Below the pieces are notes generated by a model, which was given only the letters and a program-made list of their open reading frames with translations, had not been told where the DNA came from and made no database searches. Source: an uncultured Cryomorphaceae bacterium (GTDB taxonomy: Bacteria > Bacteroidota > Bacteroidia > Flavobacteriales > Schleiferiaceae). Taken from it: a stretch of 64,000 bases of DNA. How positions within the stretch are numbered: the first letter of the stretch is position 1; each line of letters opens with the position of its first letter. The stretch covers positions 2,248,068 through 2,312,067 of the forward strand of contig CAKZJV010000007.1 of assembly GCA_937120475.1 (NCBI GenBank), in the 5' to 3' direction. Positions 1-9,429 of the stretch are shown piece after piece. Both the position numbers and the translations under genes were made by a program.

Positions 1-2
1 TT

Positions 3-2792
3 TTGTTTCTTATCATATTGGTTAGCGGGCAATGGGGTGCTATTTCAGAAAGCAGCAAGAGGATTGTAGAATACCGCAAGGAGTTTACACCGGAGGCACC
101 GTTTCAATTTATGCTGCTAAATGAGAGTCTGAAGGTAGAGCAGGGCGAAGACCTGAACCTGCAACTGACCTTTTGGGGAGAAAGTTTACCGGAAAGCGCA
201 CAGTTTATTTCAGACATCGGCAATGGACGCTTTGTAAAGAATGGTGCCAACCGTTTTGAATACCGCCTTGAAAACGTAGAGAAAAGTTTCCGCTTTAATA
301 TTTACGCCAATGGCTTTGAAAGTAAGAGTTATGAAGTGGAGGTATTGGCTGTACCCAAGGTGCGTTCTTTTGCGGTGCGGGTAGTCCCCCCGGCCTATAC
401 CAAGGTGCCTCCATTTACCACCGAAATGAAATCGGTGATTGATGTTCCCGAAGGCAGCCGCTTGAGTTGGAGCCTGAAGGCCGAGGCTACCCGGGAAGCT
501 ATTTTGAAAACCAATGATACCAGCTACGCCTTTAGCAGCGAGGAGGAGGGTAAGTTCAGTTTGCAACAAAGGGTGATGAATAATTTCAGTTATCGCTTAC
601 TTACCCGCAACCAGGCTTTGGAAAAGCAAAGCTCTACCGATAACGTAATAAGTATTATTAAAGATGAATACCCGGAAATCGGGGTGGAGATACAAAGTGA
701 TAGTTCGGTGAGCAATGTTCTGTTTTACAAAGGGCAAATTAGTGACGATTATGGGTTTAGCCGGCTGGAACTAATGGTAGAGGAAGGCCAGAAGACCGTG
801 TTGCAACAAGGCCTGGATATCAATAAATCAAATATTAGTCAGCTTTTTTCCGGGGTTTTAAGTTTGGATTCTCTTTCCGGAAAAGGAAGGAATCTGCGGG
901 TGTTCTTCCGGGTTTGGGATAATGATGGCGTCAATGGTGCCAAGTCCGCAGTTTCAAGTGCTTATCAGTTGAAAATCAGAAGCGTAAGAGAGAAAAGAGA
1001 GGAGGTGGAAAAGCAGTTTCAAAGCTATTTTTCAGAACGCCAGGAGATGGAGAAGATGAGTGAAGAGCTGCAAAAGCAAATGGAGGCCCTTAAGGCCAAA
1101 ATGATGAATAGTAAGAAGGCCGATTGGAAGGATAGGGAGCGTTTTAAGGAATTAATGGTAAAGCAACAGCAACTACTGGAAAGGCAAGCTGAATTGGAAA
1201 AAGAGCGTAAGGAACTGCAACAAAAAGAAGAAAAGGTTGACCCCAGGAAAGAGGAAATAAAGGAAGAAGAAAAGAAAATTGAAGACTTGTTGGACAAGGA
1301 GAAACAAAAGGAGCTGGAGGAACTGATGAAGGACATTGAGAAGCTGATGGACAAGCTGAATATGGAGCAGCTACAGGAGAAACTGGAGCAAATGGAGCAG
1401 ATGAGCGATCAGAATCAACGCAATGAGGAGCGTATTGATGAGCTGCTGAAGAAGTTGCAGTTTAAGAAAGATGTCTTGAAGGAAGCGGAAAAGCTCAGTG
1501 AGATGGCTGAAAGAATGAAGGAGTTATCGCAGAAATCTGAAAATAGTGAAGAGGAAGCCAAGGAGCAGGCGGAAGTGAGCAAGCAGCTGGAAGATAGCCA
1601 GAAAAAGATTGAGGAACTGAAAAAGGAGAACCCGGAATTTGCGGAGGAAACGGAAAAGCAGGAGTTGGGGCAAAAGCAAGAGGAGACGGAGCAGAATATG
1701 CAAGACGCTTCGGAGCAATTGAACAAAAATCAACAGCAAAAGGCCAACGAAAGCCAGGAGAAGAGCGGGGAGAATATGGAGCAAATGAGCGAGATGATGA
1801 TGCAATCTATGATGCAGATGGAAGGGGCGCAGCACCAGGAGGACATGAAAACCCTGCGCCAGATATTGGAGAATTTAGAGACGCTATCTTTTAACGTAGA
1901 AGAACTGAGTGAACTGAGTAAAAAGTCAGGGAAGAGCGACCCGCTTTACCGTAAGCTACTGGTTGATCAAAAGCGCCTGCAGGACGGGACGAAGGTTATC
2001 GAAGATAGTTTGATGGCTTTGGGAAGCCGGGTACCGGAGATAAAGGAAAAGGTTTATGAGGAGCTGGACGCTATTAAAACCAACCTGGATAAAAGTATTC
2101 AAACTCTGGAGGAGCAGAACGGGGGACAAGCCGCGGCTTATCAGCAATTTGTTATGACCGCAGCAAACAATCTTGCGCTGTTATTGGATGAGGCTTTGCA
2201 ACAAATGCAAATGCAAATGGCCAGTAAAATGCAAGGCAGCCAAACCTGCCAGAAACCGGGATCGGGAAAGCCGAGCATAAGCAATATGCGTAAAATGCAG
2301 AATGAACTGGCTAAACAAATGGGTGAGATGAAGCAGGGAAAGAAGGAAGGTGAGAGCCAGCAAAAGGGTAAAGGAAGGGACGGAAAGGAGATCGTGGAAA
2401 TGTTGAGCCGCCAGGAGCAAATAAGAAACCAGCTACAGGAATACATGGAACAGGAGGGAACGGAAGGTAACCAGGGCAACCTGAAAAAGGCCCTGGAAGA
2501 AATGGAGGAACTGGAAAGAGACCTGCTGGACGGCAATATACGGCCGGAAACCCTCAAGAGAATGCAAGAGATAGAAACACGTTTGCTCGAATCGGAGAAA
2601 GCGGAACTGGAGCAAAAGCAAGACGAGAAAAGAGAGTCAAAGACGGCTGAGGATAAGAACCAAACCTATCAAAAGGAGCTGGAAAAATACCTGAAAGAAA
2701 AGCAGGGACAAAAAGAGAGTATCTACACCTCACCAATAAACATGAAAAGGTACTATAAGTCACAAAGCAATCAATTTCTGAATCAGGAGTGA
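3..2792 (+). CDS. DUF4175-family coiled-coil protein, 5' end outside the window
   Basis: The frame is open from the first base, so the real start lies upstream; the first codon seen is an internal TTG. Residues 1 to about 320 look like beta-rich, Ig-like extracytoplasmic sequence. From about residue 330 to 900 the protein is almost entirely charged coiled coil rich in Glu, Lys, Gln and Met. This layout, and the position directly before ybeY and mnmG, fit the large DUF4175 proteins of Bacteroidota, usually around 1100 residues with N-terminal membrane helices; the missing piece would hold those helices. Function is unknown; a structural envelope role is only inference. The stop codon overlaps the GTG start of ybeY, so the two are probably translationally coupled. 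Confidence 0.75.
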   Translation: MFLIILVSGQWGAISESSKRIVEYRKEFTPEAPFQFMLLNESLKVEQGEDLNLQLTFWGESLPESAQFISDIGNGRFVKNGANRFEYRLENVEKSFRFNIYANGFESKSYEVEVLAVPKVRSFAVRVVPPAYTKVPPFTTEMKSVIDVPEGSRLSWSLKAEATREAILKTNDTSYAFSSEEEGKFSLQQRVMNNFSYRLLTRNQALEKQSSTDNVISIIKDEYPEIGVEIQSDSSVSNVLFYKGQISDDYGFSRLELMVEEGQKTVLQQGLDINKSNISQLFSGVLSLDSLSGKGRNLRVFFRVWDNDGVNGAKSAVSSAYQLKIRSVREKREEVEKQFQSYFSERQEMEKMSEELQKQMEALKAKMMNSKKADWKDRERFKELMVKQQQLLERQAELEKERKELQQKEEKVDPRKEEIKEEEKKIEDLLDKEKQKELEELMKDIEKLMDKLNMEQLQEKLEQMEQMSDQNQRNEERIDELLKKLQFKKDVLKEAEKLSEMAERMKELSQKSENSEEEAKEQAEVSKQLEDSQKKIEELKKENPEFAEETEKQELGQKQEETEQNMQDASEQLNKNQQQKANESQEKSGENMEQMSEMMMQSMMQMEGAQHQEDMKTLRQILENLETLSFNVEELSELSKKSGKSDPLYRKLLVDQKRLQDGTKVIEDSLMALGSRVPEIKEKVYEELDAIKTNLDKSIQTLEEQNGGQAAAYQQFVMTAANNLALLLDEALQQMQMQMASKMQGSQTCQKPGSGKPSISNMRKMQNELAKQMGEMKQGKKEGESQQKGKGRDGKEIVEMLSRQEQIRNQLQEYMEQEGTEGNQGNLKKALEEMEELERDLLDGNIRPETLKRMQEIETRLLESEKAELEQKQDEKRESKTAEDKNQTYQKELEKYLKEKQGQKESIYTSPINMKRYYKSQSNQFLNQE

Positions 2793-3217
2793 TACAGTTT
2801 AATAATCTTCCGGAGGAGGAGTGGTTAGAGAATGTGGAAACCCTTAAAAGCTGGCTGTATCAAATCGCCAGGACACACTCTGCAGAAATAGCCAGATTAA
2901 ACTACAATTTTGTAAGCAAGGAGGAAATACTGGCCATTAACTGGCAGTACTTAAAGCACGATTATTACACGGATATTATCACTTTCGGATATGCGGAGGG
3001 AGATATTGTCGAGGGTGAGGTCTATATCTGCACAGAGCAGGTTAAAGCTCAGGCGGTGGATTTTAATGCTTCGGAAAAAGGGGAGTTATTGCGTGTAATG
3101 GCGCATGGGCTCCTGCATTTGATCGGGTTTGACGATCACGAAGAGAGGGATAAGGCAAGAATGCGGCAAGAAGAGGAAAAATCACTACTTTTGCACGCTC
3201 AAATTTCTGGTAATTAA
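2789..3217 (+). CDS. ybeY: Endoribonuclease YbeY (rRNA maturation factor)
   Basis: YbeY is a zinc-dependent single-strand RNase needed for 16S rRNA 3'-end maturation and ribosome quality control in the cytoplasm. The 142-residue length is normal. The metal motif HGLLHLIGFDDH lies at residues 106-117: His106 and His110 are in place, but the third ligand is shifted (Asp116 at the usual His position, His117 next), a known kind of deviation in Bacteroidota. The GTG start overlaps the preceding TGA (GTGA). A TACTTTTG promoter element for mnmG lies inside the last codons of this gene. Confidence 0.93.
   Translation: MIQFNNLPEEEWLENVETLKSWLYQIARTHSAEIARLNYNFVSKEEILAINWQYLKHDYYTDIITFGYAEGDIVEGEVYICTEQVKAQAVDFNASEKGELLRVMAHGLLHLIGFDDHEERDKARMRQEEEKSLLLHAQISGN
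3186..3193 (+). promoter_or_regulatory. Putative -7 promoter element for mnmG
   Basis: TACTTTTG matches the Bacteroidota -7 consensus TAnnTTTG exactly and is followed by GCACGC. It lies in the 3' end of ybeY. No clear TTG box is seen about 19 bases upstream. Transcription would start near position 3200 and the leader would contain the parS-like site at 3229. Confidence 0.45.
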
Positions 3218-3228
3218 GCAATTGAGAT

Positions 3229-3244
3229 TGTTTCACGTGAAACT
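3229..3244. promoter_or_regulatory. parS-like ParB binding site, upstream of mnmG
   Basis: The sequence TGTTTCACGTGAAACT matches 15 of 16 bases of the widely conserved chromosomal parS consensus TGTTTCACGTGAAACA and is palindromic over its central 14 bases. It lies 7 bases before the mnmG start codon. parS sites load ParB for chromosome segregation and cluster near oriC in most bacteria. A second site lies just after mnmG. Confidence 0.8.
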
Positions 3245-3251
3245 TTAGTGA

Positions 3252-5123
3252 ATGTACACGAAGGAGTATGATGTTATAGTAGTTGGAGGTGGACATGCCG
3301 GATGTGAGGCAGCGGCAGCGGCAGCACGTTTAGGTAGCAGTACGCTATTGGTAACCATGAACCTGCAAACCATCGGTCAAATGAGCTGTAATCCGGCTAT
3401 GGGTGGGGTAGCTAAAGGTCAAATCGTGCGAGAGATAGATGCTCTTGGGGGGCTTAGCGGAATAATAACGGACAAGACCATGATTCAATTTCGCATGCTG
3501 AACCGAAGTAAGGGTCCGGCTATGTGGTCGCCAAGGGCACAAAGCGATCGTATGCGCTTTGCCGAGGAATGGAGGTTGGCCTTAGAAGACATACCTACCC
3601 TCGATTTTTACCAGGACATGGTTACCGGCTTGATCATAAAAAATCAAAAAGTAATAGGGGTTAAAACCTCGCTGGGCTCGGAAATATTGGCCAAATCGGT
3701 AGTGCTGACCAATGGCACTTTCCTGAATGGTCTGATTCATATAGGAGAAAAGCAGTTCGGTGGAGGCCGGGCCGGGGAGAGGGCGGCCAAAGGCATAACA
3801 GAAGACCTGGTGGATTTAGGCTTTGAGTCAGGAAGGATGAAGACCGGAACACCACCTCGTGTGGACGGTCGTTCCTTGGACTATTCCAAAATGGAGGAGC
3901 AGGCGGGTGACGAGATTCCGGAGAAATTCAGTTTTAGTAATGAGACCCAGGCGCTGAAAAAACAAAGAAGCTGCTATATTACCTACACTTCTACGGAGGT
4001 ACACGATGTGCTGAGAGATGGCTTTGGCCGTAGCCCAATGTTTAACGGACAAATCCAAAGCACAGGACCCAGGTACTGCCCCAGCATAGAAGATAAGATC
4101 AATCGTTTTGCTGATAAAGACCGTCACCAGATTTTTGTGGAGCCGGAGGGTTGGAATACGGTTGAGGTTTATGTAAATGGTTTCAGCACCAGTTTGCCGG
4201 ACGAAATACAGTCCAGGGCCTTGCGTTTAATACCGGGCTTTGAGGAGGTCAAGATTTTCCGTCCGGGATACGCCATCGAATACGATTACTTTCCGCCAAC
4301 GCAATTGAAATATACACTGGAGACTAAATTGGTTGAAGGGCTTTACTTCGCTGGTCAGATAAACGGCACAACGGGATACGAGGAAGCTGCTTGCCAGGGA
4401 TTGGTGGCGGGGATTAATGCCCATAACAAGGTTCACGATAAGGAATCGTTTGTCCTGGAGAGAGAGGATGCTTACATCGGGGTGCTTATTGATGATTTGA
4501 TTACCAAAGGCACCGAAGAGCCTTACCGGATGTTTACCAGTCGTGCCGAGTTCCGGATTCTGTTAAGACAGGATAATGCGGACCAAAGGTTAACCCCAAC
4601 AGGATTTAAGTTGGGTTTGGTTGGAGAAGAAAGAATGAAGAGGTTGAATGAAAAACAGACTAAGGTAAACGCTCTTGAGAAATGGCTGGATAAGGAGAGT
4701 GTAGAGCCGGGTGATATAAACCAGGTATTGGCTGCAAACGGGACAAGCCCCTTGAAGCAAAAGGTAAAAATAAACACCATACTCGCGCGTCCGCAGATAG
4801 AGATTAAGGATTTAATGGAGTATCAGCCACTGTCTAACTTTATTTTGGACAACAAGATTACCGCTGAGGAATGGGAGCAGGTAGAGATAAAAACCAAGTA
4901 CCAGGGATATATTGAGAAGGAGCGGGAAAATGCGCATAAACTTTCAAAGCTGGAAGATCTGTCGATTCCTGAGAATTTTGATTACTCTAAACTTAAAAGC
5001 CTTTCTTATGAGGCCCGTGAAAAGCTGGGAAAGATAAAACCTGTAAATATCAAGCAGGCTAAAAGAATCAGTGGTGTAAGCCCCTCTGACATTAGCGTGC
5101 TTTTAGTGTATATGGGACGCTAG
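3252..5123 (+). CDS. mnmG: tRNA uridine-5-carboxymethylaminomethyl(34) synthesis enzyme MnmG (GidA)
   Basis: MnmG works with MnmE to place a carboxymethylaminomethyl group on U34 of several tRNAs, using FAD, NADH and methylenetetrahydrofolate. The 623-residue length is normal. The N-terminal FAD-binding motif GGGHAGCEA is at residues 12-20 and the GidA signature [11 protein letters not shown] follows near residue 47; the C-terminal end [13 protein letters not shown] is typical. The gene starts with ATG 34 bases after ybeY. parS-like sites lie immediately before and after it. In many bacteria gidA is near the origin and parAB, although neither gidB nor parAB is in this window. Confidence 0.97.
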   Translation: MYTKEYDVIVVGGGHAGCEAAAAAARLGSSTLLVTMNLQTIGQMSCNPAMGGVAKGQIVREIDALGGLSGIITDKTMIQFRMLNRSKGPAMWSPRAQSDRMRFAEEWRLALEDIPTLDFYQDMVTGLIIKNQKVIGVKTSLGSEILAKSVVLTNGTFLNGLIHIGEKQFGGGRAGERAAKGITEDLVDLGFESGRMKTGTPPRVDGRSLDYSKMEEQAGDEIPEKFSFSNETQALKKQRSCYITYTSTEVHDVLRDGFGRSPMFNGQIQSTGPRYCPSIEDKINRFADKDRHQIFVEPEGWNTVEVYVNGFSTSLPDEIQSRALRLIPGFEEVKIFRPGYAIEYDYFPPTQLKYTLETKLVEGLYFAGQINGTTGYEEAACQGLVAGINAHNKVHDKESFVLEREDAYIGVLIDDLITKGTEEPYRMFTSRAEFRILLRQDNADQRLTPTGFKLGLVGEERMKRLNEKQTKVNALEKWLDKESVEPGDINQVLAANGTSPLKQKVKINTILARPQIEIKDLMEYQPLSNFILDNKITAEEWEQVEIKTKYQGYIEKERENAHKLSKLEDLSIPENFDYSKLKSLSYEAREKLGKIKPVNIKQAKRISGVSPSDISVLLVYMGR

Positions 5124-5137
5124 TTCCACGTGAAACA
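5122..5137. promoter_or_regulatory. Second parS-like site, directly after mnmG
   Basis: AGTTCCACGTGAAACA matches 14 of 16 bases of the parS consensus, with the CACGTGAAAC core intact. Its first bases overlap the mnmG stop codon and it ends 5 bases before the methyltransferase ATG. Together with the site at 3229 it brackets mnmG at a spacing of about 1.9 kb. Confidence 0.7.
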
Positions 5138-5142
5138 TTAAT

Positions 5143-6027
5143 ATGGTAAATGAAAAAAATTGCCCCGTTTGCGGGGCAAGCTCTTTTAGGACGGTACGTG
5201 AAGCTCCCTATTTCAGGGGAAAAAAGGAAACCTTTACTATTCAGGAGTGCCAACAATGCAAGCTTTGGATTACCAATCCACGGCCTGATGATGATGAGTT
5301 GGGCCAGTATTATGAAAGCGAGGATTATGTTAGCCACACCGATAAAAGAGAAACACTTATTGACCGAATTTATCATTTAGTGCGAAATGTTGCGGTTAAA
5401 GGGAAAGTGAAATTGATCAATAAGTACCAACCCGAAAAAGGAAGCTTGTTAGATTATGGAGCCGGCACGGGCTTCTTTTTAAAAGCAGCCAAAGACAATG
5501 GTTGGGAAGTGCAAGGCATTGAACCGTCCGCTGAAGCCCGGAAAAATGCTGCCAAGAATCATAAGCTAGAATTGATCGATCCGGAGAAATACGATTGGAC
5601 CGCTCAACAGAAAATAGATACAATCACCCTATGGCACGTTTTAGAGCACCTGCCAAACTTAAAGGAGCACTTAAGAAACTTTCATTCAGTTTTAAAAGTG
5701 GGTGGTAACCTTATTATAGCCGTGCCCAATCATGAATCGCACGATGCTATTAAATATGCCGACAACTGGGCGGCCCTGGATGTACCTCTGCATTTGTACC
5801 ATTTCAAAAAACGTAACATAAATGACCTGGCAAATGAGTTCGGGTTTACGGTAAGGGAGATACGTAATATGCCTTTCGATGCTTTTTATGTAAGTATGTT
5901 GAGTGAGCGCATTGCTAAAGGTAAGGCAAACTACCTGCAGGCTATTTGGACCGGTATGGTGAGTAATTTAAAAGCTATTTCCAGCAAAAATGCCAGCAGT
6001 TTGATTTATATACTGGAAAAGCAATAA
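5143..6027 (+). CDS. Class I SAM-dependent methyltransferase with N-terminal zinc ribbon
   Basis: Residues 6-9 (CPVC) and 35-38 (CQQC) form a likely zinc ribbon. A Rossmann-type methyltransferase domain follows, with motif I LLDYGAGTGFFL near residue 103 and an acidic GIEPS strand end. The match is to the Methyltransf_23/13-like group, which often acts on sugars, lipids or small molecules; the substrate cannot be told. A methyltransferase of this kind commonly follows mnmG in Bacteroidota, which supports co-transcription. The ATG comes 5 bases after the second parS-like site. Confidence 0.8.
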   Translation: MVNEKNCPVCGASSFRTVREAPYFRGKKETFTIQECQQCKLWITNPRPDDDELGQYYESEDYVSHTDKRETLIDRIYHLVRNVAVKGKVKLINKYQPEKGSLLDYGAGTGFFLKAAKDNGWEVQGIEPSAEARKNAAKNHKLELIDPEKYDWTAQQKIDTITLWHVLEHLPNLKEHLRNFHSVLKVGGNLIIAVPNHESHDAIKYADNWAALDVPLHLYHFKKRNINDLANEFGFTVREIRNMPFDAFYVSMLSERIAKGKANYLQAIWTGMVSNLKAISSKNASSLIYILEKQ

Positions 6028-6136
6028 ATAAGACGTTTTAAGGTCACTTGGGGCACTTCTGGACCATCAGGGTTGGCTAGCAAGAGAAATGCTCAAGGAG
6101 AGGCTATAATAAATCCAGCTCTTAAAAAACTGAATG

Positions 6137-7273
6137 TCAGGACTTTATCCTTAGTGTTCGTGCCATTTTAAGGCTACTATCGGTTAAAATGACCTTCGGA
6201 TTGCCATTTCTGCTAATATCGTAGGAGGCCCCGTCAATTATTTCCAGGAGCACATGGCCATTTCTGGAATTTACAAAAGGAGCAAACTTTTCCAGCTCAA
6301 ATTTTATTTCTGAGAAAATACTATTGGGGTGATCACTCACCAGGTAATTCAGCCCAAAGCTCTCACGGAGGGTGGAGCCACAGAAGTGGAGAAAATCCTT
6401 CAGCTTCTCTCGCTCCAAACGGCTTACTTCTTCAACCCAGGAGAGTATTTGGTGCAGGTCGGCCTTAAAACACGCTCTAACCCATGAGCTAAAGTGAATA
6501 GCGTAACCCTTATAAGCCTCCGCCCTTTTGGCGAGGTCCAAGGCTTGTGAAATATTTCCGTCTGCGAGCTTAGCGGCCACCCGGGCATTGGTAATATCTA
6601 AACCCTCATGCTCTACCAGGTAGGTGGCAATATCAGACTCTTTGTACTTGGTAACCAGCACTTTTTGGCAACGACTGGTGATGGTTTGTAAAAGTTGATC
6701 CGGGTTTTCACTAACCAATAAGAATAGAGTTTTAACCGGAGGCTCCTCAATAATTTTAAGTAGTTTGTTGGAAGCGCTATTGTTCATGCGTTCCGGCATC
6801 CAAATGATCACAAACTTGTAACCCCCGGAGTAGGATTTGAGATTGAGCTGGTTCAGGATTTCCGCACTTTCATGCACACCTATCTGGGCCTGCTTATTTT
6901 CAATCCCCAGGTACTCAAGCCACCTGAACAGGCTGAAATACCTTTCATCCTGTACTAATTGAGTCCATTCTTTTATAAAATCCAGGCTTTTTGGCTTGTC
7001 TTTGGTTTGGGCCGTCTTGGCAACCGGGTACACAAAATGAAGGTCCGGGTAGTTAAAGGAGTTGAATTGACGGCAAGAAGGGCAAGTACCACAGCTATCG
7101 TTTTCAGTCCGGTTAGCGCAGCTTATGTATTGGGCGTAGGCTATTGCCAGGGGCAGCGCACCGTTTCCTTCCGGCCCATGGAATAACTGGGCATGACTGA
7201 CCCGGCCCATTGCCACGCTCTGTAATAACTTGGTTTTGAGCTTTTCATGCCCTACAATATCCTTAAACTGCAT
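6137..7273 (-). CDS. holB: DNA polymerase III subunit delta prime
   Basis: This is the AAA+ clamp-loader subunit that opens the sliding clamp with DnaX and delta. The N-terminus reads VGHEKLKTKLLQ, then HGPEGNGALPLA stands where an active ATPase has GxxGxGKT, as expected for delta prime, which does not hydrolyse ATP. Four cysteines near residues 52-66 (CANR..CGTCPSC) form the clamp-loader zinc module. Near residue 170 NSASNKLLKIIEEPP and the following ITSRCQ are classic delta prime/DnaX motifs. It is divergent from pgk with about 54 bases between the start codons. The 109 bases between its stop and the methyltransferase hold nothing recognisable. Confidence 0.9.
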   Translation of the reverse strand: MQFKDIVGHEKLKTKLLQSVAMGRVSHAQLFHGPEGNGALPLAIAYAQYISCANRTENDSCGTCPSCRQFNSFNYPDLHFVYPVAKTAQTKDKPKSLDFIKEWTQLVQDERYFSLFRWLEYLGIENKQAQIGVHESAEILNQLNLKSYSGGYKFVIIWMPERMNNSASNKLLKIIEEPPVKTLFLLVSENPDQLLQTITSRCQKVLVTKYKESDIATYLVEHEGLDITNARVAAKLADGNISQALDLAKRAEAYKGYAIHFSSWVRACFKADLHQILSWVEEVSRLEREKLKDFLHFCGSTLRESFGLNYLVSDHPNSIFSEIKFELEKFAPFVNSRNGHVLLEIIDGASYDISRNGNPKVILTDSSLKMARTLRIKS

Positions 7274-7300
7274 CTTAGCCTTAACTTAACTTTAAGCGGT

Positions 7301-7308
7301 TATTTTTG
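7301..7308 (+). promoter_or_regulatory. Putative -7 promoter element for pgk
   Basis: TATTTTTG matches TAnnTTTG exactly and is followed by CGG, 20 bases before the pgk ATG. The upstream box is weak (TTAACTT region). Confidence 0.45.
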
Positions 7309-7327
7309 CGGTCTAATTTATTTAAAA

Positions 7328-8515
7328 ATGAAGACCATTAGCGACCTCAATTTAAAAGACCAGCGTGTTCTGGTTCGGGTGGATTTTAATGTACCCCTTA
7401 GTGATCAGTTTCAGGTAACCGATGATACCCGTATCCGGGCTACTATACCTACCATTCACGCTATTATGAATGCTGGTGGCCGCGTAATTCTTATGTCTCA
7501 TCTGGGTCGTCCTAAAGGTAAGCCAGATCCTTCCATGAGTTTAAAGCATATTGTTGCTAAGCTTGAGGAGCTGAGTGGAAAAAAGGTTCTCTTTGCAGAA
7601 GATTGTGTAGGAGAGCAAGTGGTTGAAATGTCTAAAAACCTAAAAAACAACGAAATACTTCTTCTGGAAAACCTAAGGTTTTACGATGAAGAAACGAATG
7701 GTGACCGGGCTTTTGCCGAGCAGCTTTCCAGGAACGGAGATATATACATTAATGATGCATTCGGAACGGCTCATCGAGCCCACGCCAGTACCGCAATTAT
7801 TGCTGATTTTTTCCCTGATAGCAAAGCAGCGGGCCTGGTTATGGCGGCTGAAATAGATAATGTAGGAAAAGTGCTCAGGGAGCAGCAACACCCCGTAACC
7901 GCTATTGTAGGTGGTGCAAAGGTTTCTTCCAAAATTGATATTCTGCAAAACCTGATTCCTAAGCTGGATCATTTGATCATTGGAGGGGGAATGGCCTATA
8001 CTTTCATAAAGGCCCAGGGAGGAAACATAGGCAAAAGCCTGGTAGAAGATGATTACCTGGAAACGGCTCGCAATATTCTAAGCTCCGCAAAGGAGCTGAA
8101 CGTACAAGTTCACCTGCCTGTCGATTCGATGAACTCCGACTCCTTTTCAAACGAAGGTGAGAGAAGTGTTTCTCCGGCCGGTGAAATTGGGGAGCAACTC
8201 ATGGGGCTCGATGTGGGCCCCAAAACCCTGGAAAAGCTTCGTACGGTTATAGAGTCTTCTAAAACCATACTGTGGAATGGGCCGATGGGCGTGTTTGAGT
8301 TTAGCAATTTTGAAACGGGTACCCGTACAGTGGCTCATTACATTGCGCAAGCCACGGACAATGGTGGTTTCAGCCTGGTGGGCGGTGGCGACTCCGTTGC
8401 GGCTGTGAAAAAATTTGATATGCAAGACCAGGTGAGTTACGTTTCTACCGGGGGTGGTGCCATGCTGGAATACCTGGAAGGCAAGGAGTTACCGGGTATA
8501 AAAGCGCTGGACTAG
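7328..8515 (+). CDS. pgk: Phosphoglycerate kinase
   Basis: This glycolytic enzyme transfers phosphate between 1,3-bisphosphoglycerate and ADP. The signature RVDFNVPL appears near residue 16, followed by the substrate-binding region SHLGRPKG, the hinge and nucleotide region with WNGPMGVFE and the C-terminal GGGDSVAA motif. The 395-residue length is standard. The frame is open further upstream, but the ATG at 7328 starts exactly at the family N-terminus (MKTISDLNLKD) and sits just after the promoter element. The last 27 bases overlap the convergent CvpA-type gene. Confidence 0.97.
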   Translation: MKTISDLNLKDQRVLVRVDFNVPLSDQFQVTDDTRIRATIPTIHAIMNAGGRVILMSHLGRPKGKPDPSMSLKHIVAKLEELSGKKVLFAEDCVGEQVVEMSKNLKNNEILLLENLRFYDEETNGDRAFAEQLSRNGDIYINDAFGTAHRAHASTAIIADFFPDSKAAGLVMAAEIDNVGKVLREQQHPVTAIVGGAKVSSKIDILQNLIPKLDHLIIGGGMAYTFIKAQGGNIGKSLVEDDYLETARNILSSAKELNVQVHLPVDSMNSDSFSNEGERSVSPAGEIGEQLMGLDVGPKTLEKLRTVIESSKTILWNGPMGVFEFSNFETGTRTVAHYIAQATDNGGFSLVGGGDSVAAVKKFDMQDQVSYVSTGGGAMLEYLEGKELPGIKALD

Positions 8516-9046
8516 GGTAGAATCCTGAGGGCTTGGTAAAGGGTAGGTTTCAGGGATATCCATCCGAAAATAATCCTCGAGGATATCGCTGTACTTCAGA
8601 AGGTAAGTAAAAGTAAGGCTGTCTTTAAAAAGTGGTTTTTCGTAATATCCACCCCGGTATAGAAAAGGATTCAGAAAGTGAACGAAGATCATCAGGATCA
8701 CCAGAATTTTGCCGAAACCAAAAATTCCACCCAGTAAACGGTTAAACAAACCCAGAGCTAAAAAACCCAGCATTTTGGTAATGGCCTTACTCAAAATAAA
8801 AACAATAACAACTACGGCCGAAAAAATGAGCAGGTAGGATAGAACGCGGGTTCCGGTTCCGGCTTCATCGATGTACTTGGAGAGTAGGAGGAAAAGGTCA
8901 TCGGCAAAGGCATGGGCCACCAGGATACCACCGATAAGTGCTACTAATGATGCCAGCTCATTTACAAAGCCTTTGTAAAGGCCACGGGCCAGGCCAAAGG
9001 CCAGGGGGATAAGTATAAAGAAGTCCAGTAAGTTTAACGGGCCCAT
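8489..9046 (-). CDS. CvpA family inner-membrane protein
   Basis: A 185-residue protein with four hydrophobic segments; the first, near residues 5-25, carries the family feature DFFILIPLAFGLARGLYKGFV. CvpA-type proteins are linked to colicin V production and cell envelope stress in enterobacteria; in Bacteroidota their role is not known. The last part after residue 135 is a short hydrophilic tail. It converges with and overlaps pgk, and is divergent from the small gene at 9079. Confidence 0.85.
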   Translation of the reverse strand: MGPLNLLDFFILIPLAFGLARGLYKGFVNELASLVALIGGILVAHAFADDLFLLLSKYIDEAGTGTRVLSYLLIFSAVVVIVFILSKAITKMLGFLALGLFNRLLGGIFGFGKILVILMIFVHFLNPFLYRGGYYEKPLFKDSLTFTYLLKYSDILEDYFRMDIPETYPLPSPQDSTLVQRFYTR

Positions 9047-9078
9047 ATTAGCGGCTGAAGATATAAAGGAAGCAACAA

Positions 9079-9429
9079 ATGCTGTCAGAAGATTTAAAGG
9101 AAAATTGGGAAAGAGTAACGGAGCTATTGGCCAGAGACTTTGGTGATGGGGAAAAACCGGACTTGGATGCTGTGCTGTTTTTGATTGGCGTACAAGAGTT
9201 GGGTGCCCCTAAAAGAAGGTTTAAAAAAGATGAAAAGGTAAACCTTATGCACATTGCTATTTGTCGCGTGCTGGAGCCCTACGGTTATTATCAGTTTGAA
9301 GGTCAGGACCCGGACGGGTGGCCACACTATACTTTAAAAGAAAAGCTTCCCAACTTAAAACCGGGGGAGCAAACCGTGCTCATGAAGGAGGCTGTGGTCC
9401 GCTATTTTAAAGAAAATGAGTTGTTATAG
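9079..9429 (+). CDS. Conserved hypothetical protein, 116 residues
   Basis: A soluble, charged protein with no signal peptide or membrane segment. It has amphipathic helices at the N-terminus, a KRRFKKDEKVNLMHIAICRVL helix in the middle and a short PHYTLKEKLPNL stretch near the end. I recognise it as the type of small hypothetical protein that is common in Bacteroidota genomes, but I can name no family and no function. Codon use is like its neighbours. It is divergent from the CvpA-type gene and its end overlaps the convergent lipoprotein gene by 6 bases. Confidence 0.7.
   Translation: MLSEDLKENWERVTELLARDFGDGEKPDLDAVLFLIGVQELGAPKRRFKKDEKVNLMHIAICRVLEPYGYYQFEGQDPDGWPHYTLKEKLPNLKPGEQTVLMKEAVVRYFKENELL

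Noticed and set aside
1025..1835. Long minus-strand open frames opposite the first gene (Ser/Leu-rich)
   Set aside because: They are shadows of the Glu/Lys/Gln-rich coiled coil on the plus strand and have no start context or homology feature.
6137..7273. Degenerate P-loop in the delta prime protein (GPEGNGALP instead of GKT)
   Set aside because: Delta prime subunits normally lack ATPase activity and this form is usual in Bacteroidota; no sign of decay.
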